DNA from: a bacterium
GTDB lineage: Bacteria; Fidelibacterota; UBA8477; JABMPR01
Length of the DNA stretch: 58,244 nucleotides
Reading direction: 5' to 3'
Assembly: GCA_013202895.1 (NCBI GenBank)
Contig: JABMPR010000225.1
Span: 1-58,244 of the forward strand
The number at the start of each line of letters is the position of its first letter. The first letter of the stretch is position 1. Positions 39,768 through 50,036 of this stretch are shown here, one piece after another. Position numbers and translations under genes: made by a program. The notes below the pieces were generated by a model that worked only from the letters and a program-made list of their open reading frames with translations, did no database searches and had not been told where the DNA came from.

Positions 39768-40866
39768 CCTCAGAAAAGATTTGGGGATGCTTGATTCTAT
39801 CAAGTTTGCTGCTTCCGAAGCTGCTGAGTCGGAAATGACAGAGGATGAACGGATCGCAGAGACCATGCACAAGCGACAAACCCACGTGGAGTCGGTTGGT
39901 AGAACTGAAACTCAAACCAAGAGTGTGGGTGAAGAGCTAAAATCTGACCGAAAACCTGTGCGAGAGTTTTTTCTTTTAATAACTGTATTGGCGGTTGCTG
40001 TATACTATTTCATGAATACTGGGATACATAAGCCCTGGTATGATATCATCAGCAACTATTGGTTGGATGTTTTTGGGCTGGCCAAAGAAGAAATCATTCC
40101 GATGCCGTCCTATGAGGAGGAAATTAATGAGCTGGAGAAATTACTTTCAAATGAAGCTTTTGATTCCCTCATGCCTATGACCGATGATATTGCAGCGCTC
40201 GCTGACTCTATGGACTTTTTCGGATCAGACTCTATTTTTGCTGAAACCCTATATGTTAAGTACAAAATCTCAGATACTTTGATGAACTTTTTACCTGTTG
40301 CTGACGACCCAATTCAACTCTCAGACGATGATTTAAAAATTATTAATAATCGGTCCCTACTACTGATGCTGATTGAATTTATTGATGTTTTTCCTCCGGA
40401 ACACGGGAGTGGAAATATATTCTTGAAACGCGATGCATTAAGCATTACTGCTCCGAGTGGTGGAGTATGGGTGCAATTTGTCAAGACCGCGTTGGATAAA
40501 TTTGTCCTGGGCAGCTTTGATGAGAACTACAGTTCTGGAAATATAAGAATGACCAGCAAGTTTGAGATCATCATGAATGCTGAAAAAGATTTTCAGGCAC
40601 AGGTCCTGGATGAAATGGGTTTACTTGATGCTCTAGCACATCCATTCAATGAATATTTGGAGCAAATCATTATTGATCTTAGCAAGGGAGTTAATGACAA
40701 CCCGGCACAATTCATGTTCGCAGGATCGCCACGACAGATTCAATACATTCTATCCTCATGGGCAGAGACCAGAAGCAACATATTGCTTAGATCTGCCGAA
40801 GTCGAGTATCAAGGACAGGATCTGATACTTACTCTCGATATTCTATTCTTTAATTATTCACTATGA
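39757..40866 (+). CDS. Single-TM protein, possible PilN/PilO-like partner
   Basis: Cytoplasmic N-region, TM EFFLLITVLAVAVYYF, C-terminal SPRQIQYILSSWAETRSNILLRSAEVEYQGQDLILTLDILFFNYSL. Confidence 0.5.
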   Translation: MKIDLRKDLGMLDSIKFAASEAAESEMTEDERIAETMHKRQTHVESVGRTETQTKSVGEELKSDRKPVREFFLLITVLAVAVYYFMNTGIHKPWYDIISNYWLDVFGLAKEEIIPMPSYEEEINELEKLLSNEAFDSLMPMTDDIAALADSMDFFGSDSIFAETLYVKYKISDTLMNFLPVADDPIQLSDDDLKIINNRSLLLMLIEFIDVFPPEHGSGNIFLKRDALSITAPSGGVWVQFVKTALDKFVLGSFDENYSSGNIRMTSKFEIIMNAEKDFQAQVLDEMGLLDALAHPFNEYLEQIIIDLSKGVNDNPAQFMFAGSPRQIQYILSSWAETRSNILLRSAEVEYQGQDLILTLDILFFNYSL

Positions 40867-41402
40867 CACGGATTGTAGCCGGAGAATGGAAAGGTCATTC
40901 TCTGCCAAGATTAAAGGCTGGGTCTGCAAGACCAACGACTGATAGAGCGCGCACCATACTCTTTGACACTTTACATAATGTGCAGGAGATGCACGTGTTA
41001 GATTTATACAGCGGGACGGGTGCCCTGGGTTTTGAGGCTTTAAGTCGTGGAGCTAAATCGCTGGTGTCAATTGATCACGATCGGGAATACATTTTGCAGC
41101 AAAAGGCTTGGATTAAGCAACACCAGAAACCTTTTCAAGCATTTGTTGGTGATGTGAAAAAAGTGTTGGGAACCCTTAAAGAGAAATTTGATCTCATTCT
41201 GGCTGATCCACCCTATGATAATGAGCTGCCTCCTGAAGTATTAAATCTTATTAAAGAACATGCTGCCTTCAATTCAATATTTGTATATGAACGCCATCGA
41301 CAAAACAATTCAAAACTTGATTCGATGAAGTTTATTCTTGAAAAAGAAAAAGTGGTATCTGAGACAAGAATTCAATTTTATAAGGTGACAAGTCATGAAT
41401 AA
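40863..41402 (+). CDS. rsmD: 16S rRNA (guanine(966)-N(2))-methyltransferase RsmD
   Basis: RIVAGEWKGHSL, RPTTDRARTILFD, LDLYSGTGALGFEALSRGA, LILADPPYD. Confidence 0.95.
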   Translation: MTRIVAGEWKGHSLPRLKAGSARPTTDRARTILFDTLHNVQEMHVLDLYSGTGALGFEALSRGAKSLVSIDHDREYILQQKAWIKQHQKPFQAFVGDVKKVLGTLKEKFDLILADPPYDNELPPEVLNLIKEHAAFNSIFVYERHRQNNSKLDSMKFILEKEKVVSETRIQFYKVTSHE

Positions 41403-41886
41403 TAATTTAGCAATTTACCCTGGTACCTTTGATCCCATTACGCTTGGCCATCTTGATATCATCGAAAGATCTGTTTCCATCTTTGAGGAAGTTATTGTGG
41501 CAGTTGGTCGAAATATTGGGAAACAACCCTTGTTCTCTGTTGAAGAACGAACAGATATGATCGAAAAAACCACGGCGCATCTTTCAAACGTCAGAGTTTC
41601 AAATTTTGATGGACTCATCGTTGATTATGCAAAAAAAATGAATGCCAAAGCTATGATACGTGGGCTTAGAGCCATGTCAGATTTTGAATTTGAGTTCCAA
41701 ATGGCATTGGTCAACAGAACACTTCACCCAGACCTGGTGCAAGTATTTCTCATGCCCCATGAAGCTTATACACATTTGAATTCCACCATTGTACGTGAAG
41801 TATCCAGCTTTGGCGGTGATATTAGTTCATTTGTCACTCCTTATGTTGCCAAAGTCCTATTGGCAAAATTTCACAAAAAATATTAA
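41395..41886 (+). CDS. coaD: Pantetheine-phosphate adenylyltransferase
   Basis: AIYPGTFDPITLGHLDIIERS, IRGLRAMSDFEFEFQMA, STIVREVSSFGGDISSFVTP. Confidence 0.97.
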   Translation: MNNNLAIYPGTFDPITLGHLDIIERSVSIFEEVIVAVGRNIGKQPLFSVEERTDMIEKTTAHLSNVRVSNFDGLIVDYAKKMNAKAMIRGLRAMSDFEFEFQMALVNRTLHPDLVQVFLMPHEAYTHLNSTIVREVSSFGGDISSFVTPYVAKVLLAKFHKKY

Positions 41887-41902
41887 GTAATAGGTTGATT
41901 GC

Positions 41903-42193
41903 ATGCCCACCTACGAATATGAATGCCTGAATTGTGGAACTAATTTTGAGGCATTCCAAAAGATGTCTGATTCCAACCTGGATAAATGCATAAAGTGTCA
42001 AGGAGCTGTACGACGAGTAATTAGCGGTGGCAGTGGCTTAATATTTAAGGGATCTGGTTTTTATATTACAGATTATGCTAAAAAACAAGCAACACCAGAC
42101 CCAAAAAAGAAAACGAAATCTGAGACTAAATCTGAGACTAAATCTGAGACTAAATCAGATTCAATAGATAATAGTAAAGAATCGACCAAGTAA
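41903..42193 (+). CDS. FmdB-family zinc-ribbon protein
   Basis: [49 protein letters not shown]. Confidence 0.92.
   Translation: MPTYEYECLNCGTNFEAFQKMSDSNLDKCIKCQGAVRRVISGGSGLIFKGSGFYITDYAKKQATPDPKKKTKSETKSETKSETKSDSIDNSKESTK
42116..42151 (+). repeat. Tandem 12-nt repeat, three exact copies of AAATCTGAGACT plus a partial fourth
   Basis: Read directly; encodes [12 protein letters not shown] in frame. Confidence 0.95.
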
Positions 42194-42213
42194 TCCTGAA
42201 AGAAGAGGGGATC

Positions 42214-43605
42214 GTGTTTAAAAATCTTAACCAACCTACAAATGGTAAAAAAATTAGTTACGACAATGGAAAAATTAATGTTCCGGATAATCCAATTATA
42301 CCTTTTATCGAAGGAGACGGAACTGGACCCGATATATGGGCAAGCGCAATCCGGGTTCTAGATGCCGCGGTAAATAAAGCTTATGGTGGCAAGAAAAAAA
42401 TTGAGTGGTTTGAAGTTTATGCCGGTGAGAAAGCATTCAACAAATATCAGGAATGGTTGCCAGAAGACACTATTACCGCCTTTCGCGAATATCTCGTTGG
42501 CATAAAAGGTCCTCTCACAACTCCCATAGGTGGGGGAATCAGGTCGCTTAATGTAGCTCTGCGCCAAATGCTTGATCTCTACGTTTGCCTGCGTCCTGTG
42601 CGCTACTTCAAAGGTGTACCTTCACCTGTTAATAAACCTGAAGACGTGGATATGGTAATTTTCCGTGAAAATACTGAAGATATATATGCTGGCGTCGAAT
42701 GGCAGGCAGGTTCTGATGAAGTTAAAAAGGTTATGAAATTCATGCAGGAGGAAATGGGCGTGACCAAAATCCGGTTTCCCAACACATCCGGACTGGGACT
42801 CAAGCCAATCTCCTCCGAAGGGACCACACGACTTATGAATGCTGCTATTGAGTATGCCATTCGCGAAGGGCGCAAATCTGTGACTATTGTCCACAAGGGC
42901 AATATTATGAAGTTTACTGAAGGTGCTTTTAAATCCTGGAGCTACGAAACTGCTGTTAAGAATTATCGTCAGGATGTGGTAACACAACGGGAATCCTGGA
43001 TTATTGATAACAAAGATCAAAATCCTGAGCTCAGTATAAAGGATAATGCCATAGCAGTTGAACCAGGCTATCATATGATGGCTGCAGATAAACAATTCGA
43101 AATCCGTGCTGAAGTTGAGACTGCGCTGACATTGATGGCAACTCATGGAAATGGCCAGTGGAATTCAAAAGTGATGATTAAGGATACCATAGCTGACATC
43201 ACGCTCCAGCAAGTATTGACTCGCGCTAAAGAATTTGATGTCATAGCAACAATGAATTTAAATGGCGATTATTTATCAGATGCTCTAGCTGCCCAGGTAG
43301 GTGGAATTGGCATCGCCCCAGGAGCCAATATAAACTATATAACTGGACACGCGATATTTGAAGCGACCCATGGTACAGCGCCAAAATATGCGAATATGGA
43401 TAAGGTGAATCCTGGTTCAGAAATTCTATCTGGTGTTTTGATGCTGCAGCATTTACAGTGGACAGAAGCTGCCGAATTGATCGTTGCAGCGATTGAGAAG
43501 ACTATTGATCAAAAAGTTGTCACATATGATTTTGCCCGTCTCATGGATGGAGCAAAAGAAGTGAAATGTTCCGAGTGGGGTACTGCACTTATCGAAAATA
43601 TGTAA
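42214..43605 (+). CDS. icd: Isocitrate dehydrogenase (NADP-type)
   Basis: [64 protein letters not shown]. Confidence 0.95.
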   Translation: MFKNLNQPTNGKKISYDNGKINVPDNPIIPFIEGDGTGPDIWASAIRVLDAAVNKAYGGKKKIEWFEVYAGEKAFNKYQEWLPEDTITAFREYLVGIKGPLTTPIGGGIRSLNVALRQMLDLYVCLRPVRYFKGVPSPVNKPEDVDMVIFRENTEDIYAGVEWQAGSDEVKKVMKFMQEEMGVTKIRFPNTSGLGLKPISSEGTTRLMNAAIEYAIREGRKSVTIVHKGNIMKFTEGAFKSWSYETAVKNYRQDVVTQRESWIIDNKDQNPELSIKDNAIAVEPGYHMMAADKQFEIRAEVETALTLMATHGNGQWNSKVMIKDTIADITLQQVLTRAKEFDVIATMNLNGDYLSDALAAQVGGIGIAPGANINYITGHAIFEATHGTAPKYANMDKVNPGSEILSGVLMLQHLQWTEAAELIVAAIEKTIDQKVVTYDFARLMDGAKEVKCSEWGTALIENM

Positions 43606-43622
43606 ACTTGCATTATTACGGT

Positions 43623-43650
43623 AAAAAGGCTACCCAAAGGTAGCCTTTTT
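43623..43650. terminator. Bidirectional terminator between icd and glgC
   Basis: AAAAAGGCTACC-CAAA-GGTAGCCTTTTT, convergent genes. Confidence 0.92.
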
Positions 43651-43685
43651 TTATATACAGCAAATGACTCGATTATGAGCTTGAA

Positions 43686-44954
43686 TTATATCTCATAATT
43701 GTCTGGAACGATGGCATTCTTGGGTACTATAATGATACCATCCTTTATCGTAATATTTTCACTTTGAAATTCTGATAACTCATCTTTATTGATCAGCTTC
43801 ACGTTCCGCCCAATCCTTACGTTTTTGTCCACGATAACATTTTTCAGGATTGAGTTTTTACCAACTCCCATGGGAATATCACCTGGCTCATCGGATTCAT
43901 CGTAATAATCTGCTCCCATGAAGTAGGTACGATCCAATTCCACGCCATCATCAATAATGCTCCGAATTCCAATTATAGAATCTTTAATCCGAGCGTTTCC
44001 AATTTTGCATCCTTCAGAGATTATAGTATGATCAATTCGAGCACCCCTGATTTCACTACCAGGTAAAAAGCGTTGCCTAGTGTATATGGGATTGCCCTCA
44101 TTGTAAAAAGTGAAATGCGGGTTTTCCTGGGTGAGTGCAATATTCGAATCGAAGAAGGTGCGTATAGTCCCAATATCTTCCCAATAACCTTTGAAACGGA
44201 AGGCTGTGGTCTTTAGTGTTTTAATTGAATGTGGTATGATATTTTTGCCAAAGTCATCACCTTTAATTTTTAAAACTTCAGTGAGTGCTGCTTTATTGAA
44301 TATGTAAATACCCATGGAGGCCAGTACTTTTTCTTCGCCATCAACTTCATCAGCAAGATCATGAATAAGCTCATCTGTCTGGGGTTTTTCAACAAATCTG
44401 ACAATACTGTCGTTCTTATCTACCTTGAGAACACCTAGCTCTGAGGCAGTAGAGAGTGGCATGGGGCGGACGGCAACTGACACATCGGCACCCGTCTCAA
44501 GGTGTCGATCAAAAAATTCTGAATAATCCATTTTGTAGAGATGATCACCGGCAAGAATGATGTAATGGCTTGCATTCATTTGCTCGAATCGATCCCAGTA
44601 CGAGCGCACGGCATCAGCTGTCCCTTGAAACCAGTCTTTGTTCTTGGTTGTTTGTTGTGCAGCCAGAATCTCAATATCGCCACCTGAATAAATATCAAAC
44701 TTATAAGTGCGCGAAATATGGCGGTGCAAAGAGGTGGTATTGAATTGCGTTAATACATGGATGAGATTAATTCCAGAATTTATGCAATTACTGATAGGAA
44801 CATCGATAAGTCTATATTTACCACCAATATGGACGGCCGGCTTAGCCCGGTACGAGGTAAGGGGAGAGAGTCTTTCGCCGCGTCCACCACCAAGAATAAT
44901 TGCGCCTAACCTTAGTTGTGACTTTTTCACCAGAGCCTCACTTTCATATTTCAT
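43686..44954 (-). CDS. glgC: Glucose-1-phosphate adenylyltransferase
   Basis: GAIILGGGRGERLSPLTSYRAKPAVHIGGKYRLIDVPISNCINSGI..WFQGTADAVR. Confidence 0.96.
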   Translation of the reverse strand: MKYESEALVKKSQLRLGAIILGGGRGERLSPLTSYRAKPAVHIGGKYRLIDVPISNCINSGINLIHVLTQFNTTSLHRHISRTYKFDIYSGGDIEILAAQQTTKNKDWFQGTADAVRSYWDRFEQMNASHYIILAGDHLYKMDYSEFFDRHLETGADVSVAVRPMPLSTASELGVLKVDKNDSIVRFVEKPQTDELIHDLADEVDGEEKVLASMGIYIFNKAALTEVLKIKGDDFGKNIIPHSIKTLKTTAFRFKGYWEDIGTIRTFFDSNIALTQENPHFTFYNEGNPIYTRQRFLPGSEIRGARIDHTIISEGCKIGNARIKDSIIGIRSIIDDGVELDRTYFMGADYYDESDEPGDIPMGVGKNSILKNVIVDKNVRIGRNVKLINKDELSEFQSENITIKDGIIIVPKNAIVPDNYEI

Positions 44955-46359
44955 ACAAGTTTAAATATTGTTTGGCTGATTGATCCCAGGAAAAGTCCTT
45001 GGACATTCCTCTTTTAATAAGATCCGTCCATTCTTCCTTTAAACGAAAAGTATCTATCGCCCGCTTCATTGCAGCGCGCAGTGAGTTAAGGTCATATGAA
45101 TCAAAAACAAAGCCTGTTCCTGAACCAGGTTGCCAGTTCTCAACCGTATCACCTAGGCCACCAGTATTGTTCACAATCGGAATTGTGCCATATCGGAGGC
45201 TATATAATTGATTCAATCCACAGGGTTCGAAGCGACTGGGCATAAGAAACATGTCTGAACCTGCTTCGATGAGGTGTGCAAGAGGTTCATTAAATCCATC
45301 ATCAAATGCTATTTTTCGCGGATGTTTCACACAGGCTTTACGTAGTTGAGCAGCAATGATGGGATCTCCAGAACCAAGAAAAACAAATTTTACTCCGCGC
45401 TTAACGAATTCATCTAAAAGTTTTACAATTAATGGAAACCCTTTGTTTTCAACCAGACGAGAGATCAAGCCCAGCACAGGTGCTTTAACGTCAGTATCCA
45501 ACCCCATGCTCGTAAGCAATTCAATCTTATTCTTGAGTTTTCCCTCCAAAGATTCTGCAGAGAAGTGATGGGGAGTATATTGATCATTCTCAGGATCCCA
45601 GTATTTGGTATCTATCCCATTGACAATACCGCTAAACTTGTGCTCAGCATATCTCAGACGTATGAGACTATTTGCGTCCACATTATCCCCAGCCAGCAGC
45701 TCTCTGGCATATCCTGGACTCACTGTATTTACTCTATCTGCATTATCAATACCTTCCAACAGACTACTGTAATTATCCCACTGGGTCAGTGTGTATGACC
45801 CGGAAAATACATCAGGTAGTAACTTGCTATCTTCCTTTGAGAAATGACCATGATACAGAAAATTATGTATGGTAAAAATGCTTTTAATCTTCATATCAAG
45901 CGATTTTGTCATACTGGGCAAGAGCCCCGTATGATGATCATTACAATGCAAAATATCCACATCGAACACTCTTTTGTTAAGAAGATCTAATACGACGAGC
46001 TGAAAGAAAAAGTAACGTTGGATATTATCCTTAAAACCCTCACCATCAGCTTTGGTGTAGATCCCATTTCGAGCAAAAAACCGATCATTGCTAACAAACC
46101 AGACGGGTATGCTGCCATTTGGGTGTTCTGCCATAAACATTGTGTAGGGGATATGCTCCATCCCGAGAGCTACTTCGCCTGAGACTTCAGTCGCTATAAT
46201 ATCAAACTGCTTTTTATTAATATGACCGTATAAAGGGCTAATAATACCTACCGATTCTGCATACGGTGTGAGAGCGCCAGGTAAACTACCCGCGACGTCA
46301 GCTAAACCACCAGCCTTTGAAAAAGGGGCTACTTCTGCTGAAACAAAAAGGATATTCAT
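44944..46359 (-). CDS. glgA: Glycogen synthase
   Basis: MNILFVSAEVAPFSKAGGLADVAGSLP..HCNDHHTGLLP..PSRFEPCGLNQLYSLRYGTIPIVNNTGGLGDTV. Confidence 0.96.
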   Translation of the reverse strand: MNILFVSAEVAPFSKAGGLADVAGSLPGALTPYAESVGIISPLYGHINKKQFDIIATEVSGEVALGMEHIPYTMFMAEHPNGSIPVWFVSNDRFFARNGIYTKADGEGFKDNIQRYFFFQLVVLDLLNKRVFDVDILHCNDHHTGLLPSMTKSLDMKIKSIFTIHNFLYHGHFSKEDSKLLPDVFSGSYTLTQWDNYSSLLEGIDNADRVNTVSPGYARELLAGDNVDANSLIRLRYAEHKFSGIVNGIDTKYWDPENDQYTPHHFSAESLEGKLKNKIELLTSMGLDTDVKAPVLGLISRLVENKGFPLIVKLLDEFVKRGVKFVFLGSGDPIIAAQLRKACVKHPRKIAFDDGFNEPLAHLIEAGSDMFLMPSRFEPCGLNQLYSLRYGTIPIVNNTGGLGDTVENWQPGSGTGFVFDSYDLNSLRAAMKRAIDTFRLKEEWTDLIKRGMSKDFSWDQSAKQYLNLYEI

Positions 46360-46365
46360 TATTGA

Positions 46366-47391
46366 TTAGTATTCAGAAAACACAACACGACAAATAATCG
46401 GTAGATGATCCGAATATCCACCCTGGTATTGACCACCTCTGAACATGCGAAAGGGCCAACCAGCATATTCCCCCTTTGATTCAATGAGATAATCCTTGTG
46501 AAAGGGTTTACTTGAACCTGACACCCAGGAATAGTCCGTTTTGTCCATCATACCATATGAAATAATAATTTGATCAAGTACTACCCAACTACCCTTATAC
46601 ATACATGTCCCGGCAGTTGGATCTTCGTTAAGCTCCCAGGTCGTATTGATTAGATCGCCAGGGTAGGGATCAATTCTAAATGCTGCCGCTCTGAGTACTT
46701 CAATAAGCGATGGATCATTGGGATAGTCATTAAAGTCACCCATGACAATGATATCTGCTTTTGGCTTACTCATGAGGATTTGATCGATACGAGTCCGCAG
46801 GGTAAAGGCAGCGCTACGTCTTAGTGGATCGGTCTGTTCCTGACCACCCCAACGGGAAGGCCAATGGTTAACAAAAACAAAGAGGGAAGACCTACCTGCT
46901 GCATTTACTGGCTTGAACTCAGCTTCAATAATATCACGTGTTTTTTCGGTCCCTGCTAAAAAGACAGTGATGAAGTGATGATTTACTAATTCCAGTATCG
47001 CAGGTTTGAAAATAAGGGCACAATCAATACCACGTTCATCGGGAGACTCCTTGTGAACGATCTCATATCCACTACCGACGAAATCAGTATTGAGTCTGTT
47101 CAAAATCTTATAGTTCTCAATCTCAGCCAGACCTAACAAGGCCAGATCATTTTCTTGATCCATGTCGTGAATGACCTTGGATAGATCATTCATCTTTTTT
47201 TGGAGGCGTGTTTCAGTCCACTCATAACGACCGAGGGGCGTGAAATCAACATCGTTTATACTGGCTGCATTTGTGGTATCAAAAAGGTTTTCTACATTCC
47301 AAAAGCCAAGCTGAAATTCAGATTGTCCGGTAAGAGTTGCAACCCCACAGGCTATAGTAGAAATAAGCAGTAGAAAACTAGAAATCTGCAT
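46366..47391 (-). CDS. Secreted endonuclease/exonuclease/phosphatase-family protein
   Basis: FQLGFWNVENLFDT, LLGLAEIEN, VFVNHWPSRWGG, VMGDFNDYPND, YSDHLPI. Confidence 0.9.
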   Translation of the reverse strand: MQISSFLLLISTIACGVATLTGQSEFQLGFWNVENLFDTTNAASINDVDFTPLGRYEWTETRLQKKMNDLSKVIHDMDQENDLALLGLAEIENYKILNRLNTDFVGSGYEIVHKESPDERGIDCALIFKPAILELVNHHFITVFLAGTEKTRDIIEAEFKPVNAAGRSSLFVFVNHWPSRWGGQEQTDPLRRSAAFTLRTRIDQILMSKPKADIIVMGDFNDYPNDPSLIEVLRAAAFRIDPYPGDLINTTWELNEDPTAGTCMYKGSWVVLDQIIISYGMMDKTDYSWVSGSSKPFHKDYLIESKGEYAGWPFRMFRGGQYQGGYSDHLPIICRVVFSEY

Positions 47392-49487
47392 TACATTTCT
47401 TTTTCAGCGAGCAGTTCTCTACCCTCAGCAAATAGACCAGATTCGATGAGATCTGGAGTTAAATAAACAATGCCATCTTCAGAGTGGGGTTCAGCATATG
47501 TCGAATGGACAGATTTTAGCCCCCCCAACCAGCTGCGTTTATCAGAAAGATATACAAGATCTCCCTGTTTTGCACTCATTTGGTCCATATCATTTGATGA
47601 AAAACCCATTGAGCTTGCATCACTTTCGAAAAGCCTCCAGTGGACTAGTATTTTCTCACCTTCCTGATCATTTGGGTCGCTACCTTTAAATTGTTTTCGC
47701 GCGATATGAATCGAACTCGCAGTTAATCCCAGAGTATTGTCTTCCTCATCATAATGAACAAAATAGGTAACTGCTAGTGGAACCAGAACAATCACTCCTA
47801 CGGCAGCAGCAACTTGAAGTGTAAGCCCTGCAATACCGAAGGCGACAATCCCAAAGAACAGGATAGCTACAACAAGTATTCCATTCATTAATAGCGTGTT
47901 ATTGGCCTTACTCCGAATATTTGAAATCAAGCTGACTTGCAACTGAGTTGTAAGGGTTGCCAATACGGCTACACCTGAGCATACAAGCGTATTGTATAAA
48001 GCACGAATGTAAGAATATGGATGTGCTTGATTCATTTCGATTCCATGATCAAATGGGGCGATTAATATGCCAGGATATCTGGCACCAAGAATCATAAGGG
48101 CTACGCCACCGACAAAAGTCGTAATAACTGCCGAAGCCGTAAACCGTTTCCAAAATACACCCAGGAATATGCCCACAACCAGGGGTGGAGTTAATGTGGA
48201 ATGAAAATATCCATGAGCTTCGTAAACCGTTGGAAAGTTTTTAAAAGCCAGAACTGCCAAAACGCCCAGGATGGTTACACCAACCGATGCATAGCGTGCT
48301 GCCCCCAATTCTCTACGGTCATTTTCTGGGCCTGGGATGACATTCTTTTTAAGATATTGTCGGATCGGTCGATATATATCATTGATATAAATCGCAGCTG
48401 TCGCATTTATGAGTGTATCTACCGTGCTCATAAGTGCAGCAGTTAGGGCAGCCATTATAAACCCGAACACCCCGGGACTTGAAATGATGTTTGCCACAAC
48501 GACAAATATTTGATCTGGTGAGACCGACGGGCTTACGACTTCGGGACTTGCTATAGATATTGCCTTACCTATCCAACCAGCATTACCGACTACAATGGCA
48601 GAGATAGGCAGGACGAATAGAATGTTAATTGCAGCAGCTTTACGACCCTCATTGACATTTTTACATGCCATAAACCGCATAATTAATCCTTGATTCATAA
48701 ATAAAAACCCGATTGATCCTGCAATGGCATCCTGCCAGAAGATTCCCACAAAATTAAAACTTGACGGCTGGTTAAAGTCAGCCATTGGAAGTTTCCACTC
48801 GGTAGGCAGGAGATCCCAGAAGATATCAAATCCCCCAAGGTAGGTAATGCCAAAAAAGAACAGCAGCAATCCTGCAAAAAGAAGGATAAATCCCTGTAAA
48901 AGGTCTGTAAAAATAACAGCCGTTTGACCACCGAAAGTAATGTATACACCGGTGACAATAGCGATGACAATGATGGCGCCCATAAGGGTTATCGGTATAG
49001 TCAAACCAAATAGGGTGAAGGCAACTGGCAGCATGGGAATGACCGCCTTGCCAAGGGTAAGGAATCCGATGCCAATATAACCGATCATGTAGAGCAATAA
49101 GAGGATTGTAGCTAAAAATCGTGAAGATGGGCTAAACCGCTTTTCAAAATATTCCGGGATGGATCGTACCTTTGAATAAACTATAATTGGAAGCCATCCA
49201 AACATGAAAAAAGCAATAAAAAACCAATCATTCAGATAAGTCATTGTGGATGATATACCATGCTCAAATCCCTTGGCTGAATATTTTACAAAACTGTGAC
49301 TTCCAACGCCAGTAGCTACAATAGACATAGTAATCAGCCACCACGAAAACCGACGACCACCAAAGAAAAAGTCTGAGGTATTTTTTGTATAGCGACCGAA
49401 ATAACTGCCAAAAAGCATAATAGCGATAAAATAAACCACCATGACAATCCAGTCGGCGGTCGTTCCAATACTGTGAAACGTCTGCAT
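47391..49487 (-). CDS. Sodium:solute symporter (SSS) family transporter
   Basis: DWIVMVVYFIAIMLFGSYFGRYTKNTSDFFFGGRRFSWWLITMSIVATGVGSHSFVKYSAKGFEHG; start trimmed to MQTFHS. Confidence 0.9.
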   Translation of the reverse strand: MQTFHSIGTTADWIVMVVYFIAIMLFGSYFGRYTKNTSDFFFGGRRFSWWLITMSIVATGVGSHSFVKYSAKGFEHGISSTMTYLNDWFFIAFFMFGWLPIIVYSKVRSIPEYFEKRFSPSSRFLATILLLLYMIGYIGIGFLTLGKAVIPMLPVAFTLFGLTIPITLMGAIIVIAIVTGVYITFGGQTAVIFTDLLQGFILLFAGLLLFFFGITYLGGFDIFWDLLPTEWKLPMADFNQPSSFNFVGIFWQDAIAGSIGFLFMNQGLIMRFMACKNVNEGRKAAAINILFVLPISAIVVGNAGWIGKAISIASPEVVSPSVSPDQIFVVVANIISSPGVFGFIMAALTAALMSTVDTLINATAAIYINDIYRPIRQYLKKNVIPGPENDRRELGAARYASVGVTILGVLAVLAFKNFPTVYEAHGYFHSTLTPPLVVGIFLGVFWKRFTASAVITTFVGGVALMILGARYPGILIAPFDHGIEMNQAHPYSYIRALYNTLVCSGVAVLATLTTQLQVSLISNIRSKANNTLLMNGILVVAILFFGIVAFGIAGLTLQVAAAVGVIVLVPLAVTYFVHYDEEDNTLGLTASSIHIARKQFKGSDPNDQEGEKILVHWRLFESDASSMGFSSNDMDQMSAKQGDLVYLSDKRSWLGGLKSVHSTYAEPHSEDGIVYLTPDLIESGLFAEGRELLAEKEM

Positions 49488-49789
49488 TATGCCCTCGCTT
49501 TCTTTCCAAATCGCAATGTTACAACAATAAATATTGCTACCTGAGCAAGCAGAATTATTGGTACTGCGTATGGAGAGATGGTTCCGAGTGCCGCCCATGT
49601 CATCAAGGCATGCATGCTAAAATACCAGAAAAAACCAAAGAGCAAAATCCACATCCATTTTCTGTGTGCAGGACGTTTTAGATCAAATGAACCTGCTTTT
49701 AATGTGATTATGATTCCTGCAACAAAGAGGATTCCTCCGAGCCCATAAAGGTATATGAAAGGAAGCCAAGAATGTGAAAATAAGTTCAT
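49487..49789 (-). CDS. Small three-TM protein, probable companion of the SSS transporter
   Basis: MNLFSHSWLPFIYLYGLGGILFVAGIIITLKAG..; TAATG overlap with the symporter start. Confidence 0.7.
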   Translation of the reverse strand: MNLFSHSWLPFIYLYGLGGILFVAGIIITLKAGSFDLKRPAHRKWMWILLFGFFWYFSMHALMTWAALGTISPYAVPIILLAQVAIFIVVTLRFGKKARA

Positions 49790-50036
49790 GTATACTCCTA
49801 TGAATTGAGAATACAAAATAATTTATGGACGAAATAATCAAACAGAATTCGGTTCTTAATAGACGTTCTCTATTTTGATTTAAGGTAGGATTTAATAATT
49901 ATTTCAGTGAAGAATTGATATTACTACAATAGAATATTTCAGTCTAAATGGTGCCAAATATTGGTAAAATTGATGATTCCTTTATGATCTTACAATTTCG
50001 ACTTTGACATGGATCAATGCCGTCTATTATACTAAG

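Noticed and set aside
42622-43146. Minus-strand ORF (174 aa) inside icd
   Set aside because: Antisense to the well-supported isocitrate dehydrogenase gene; no domain signal.
44999-45211. Plus-strand small ORFs opposite glgA
   Set aside because: Antisense shadow ORFs without ribosome site or motif.
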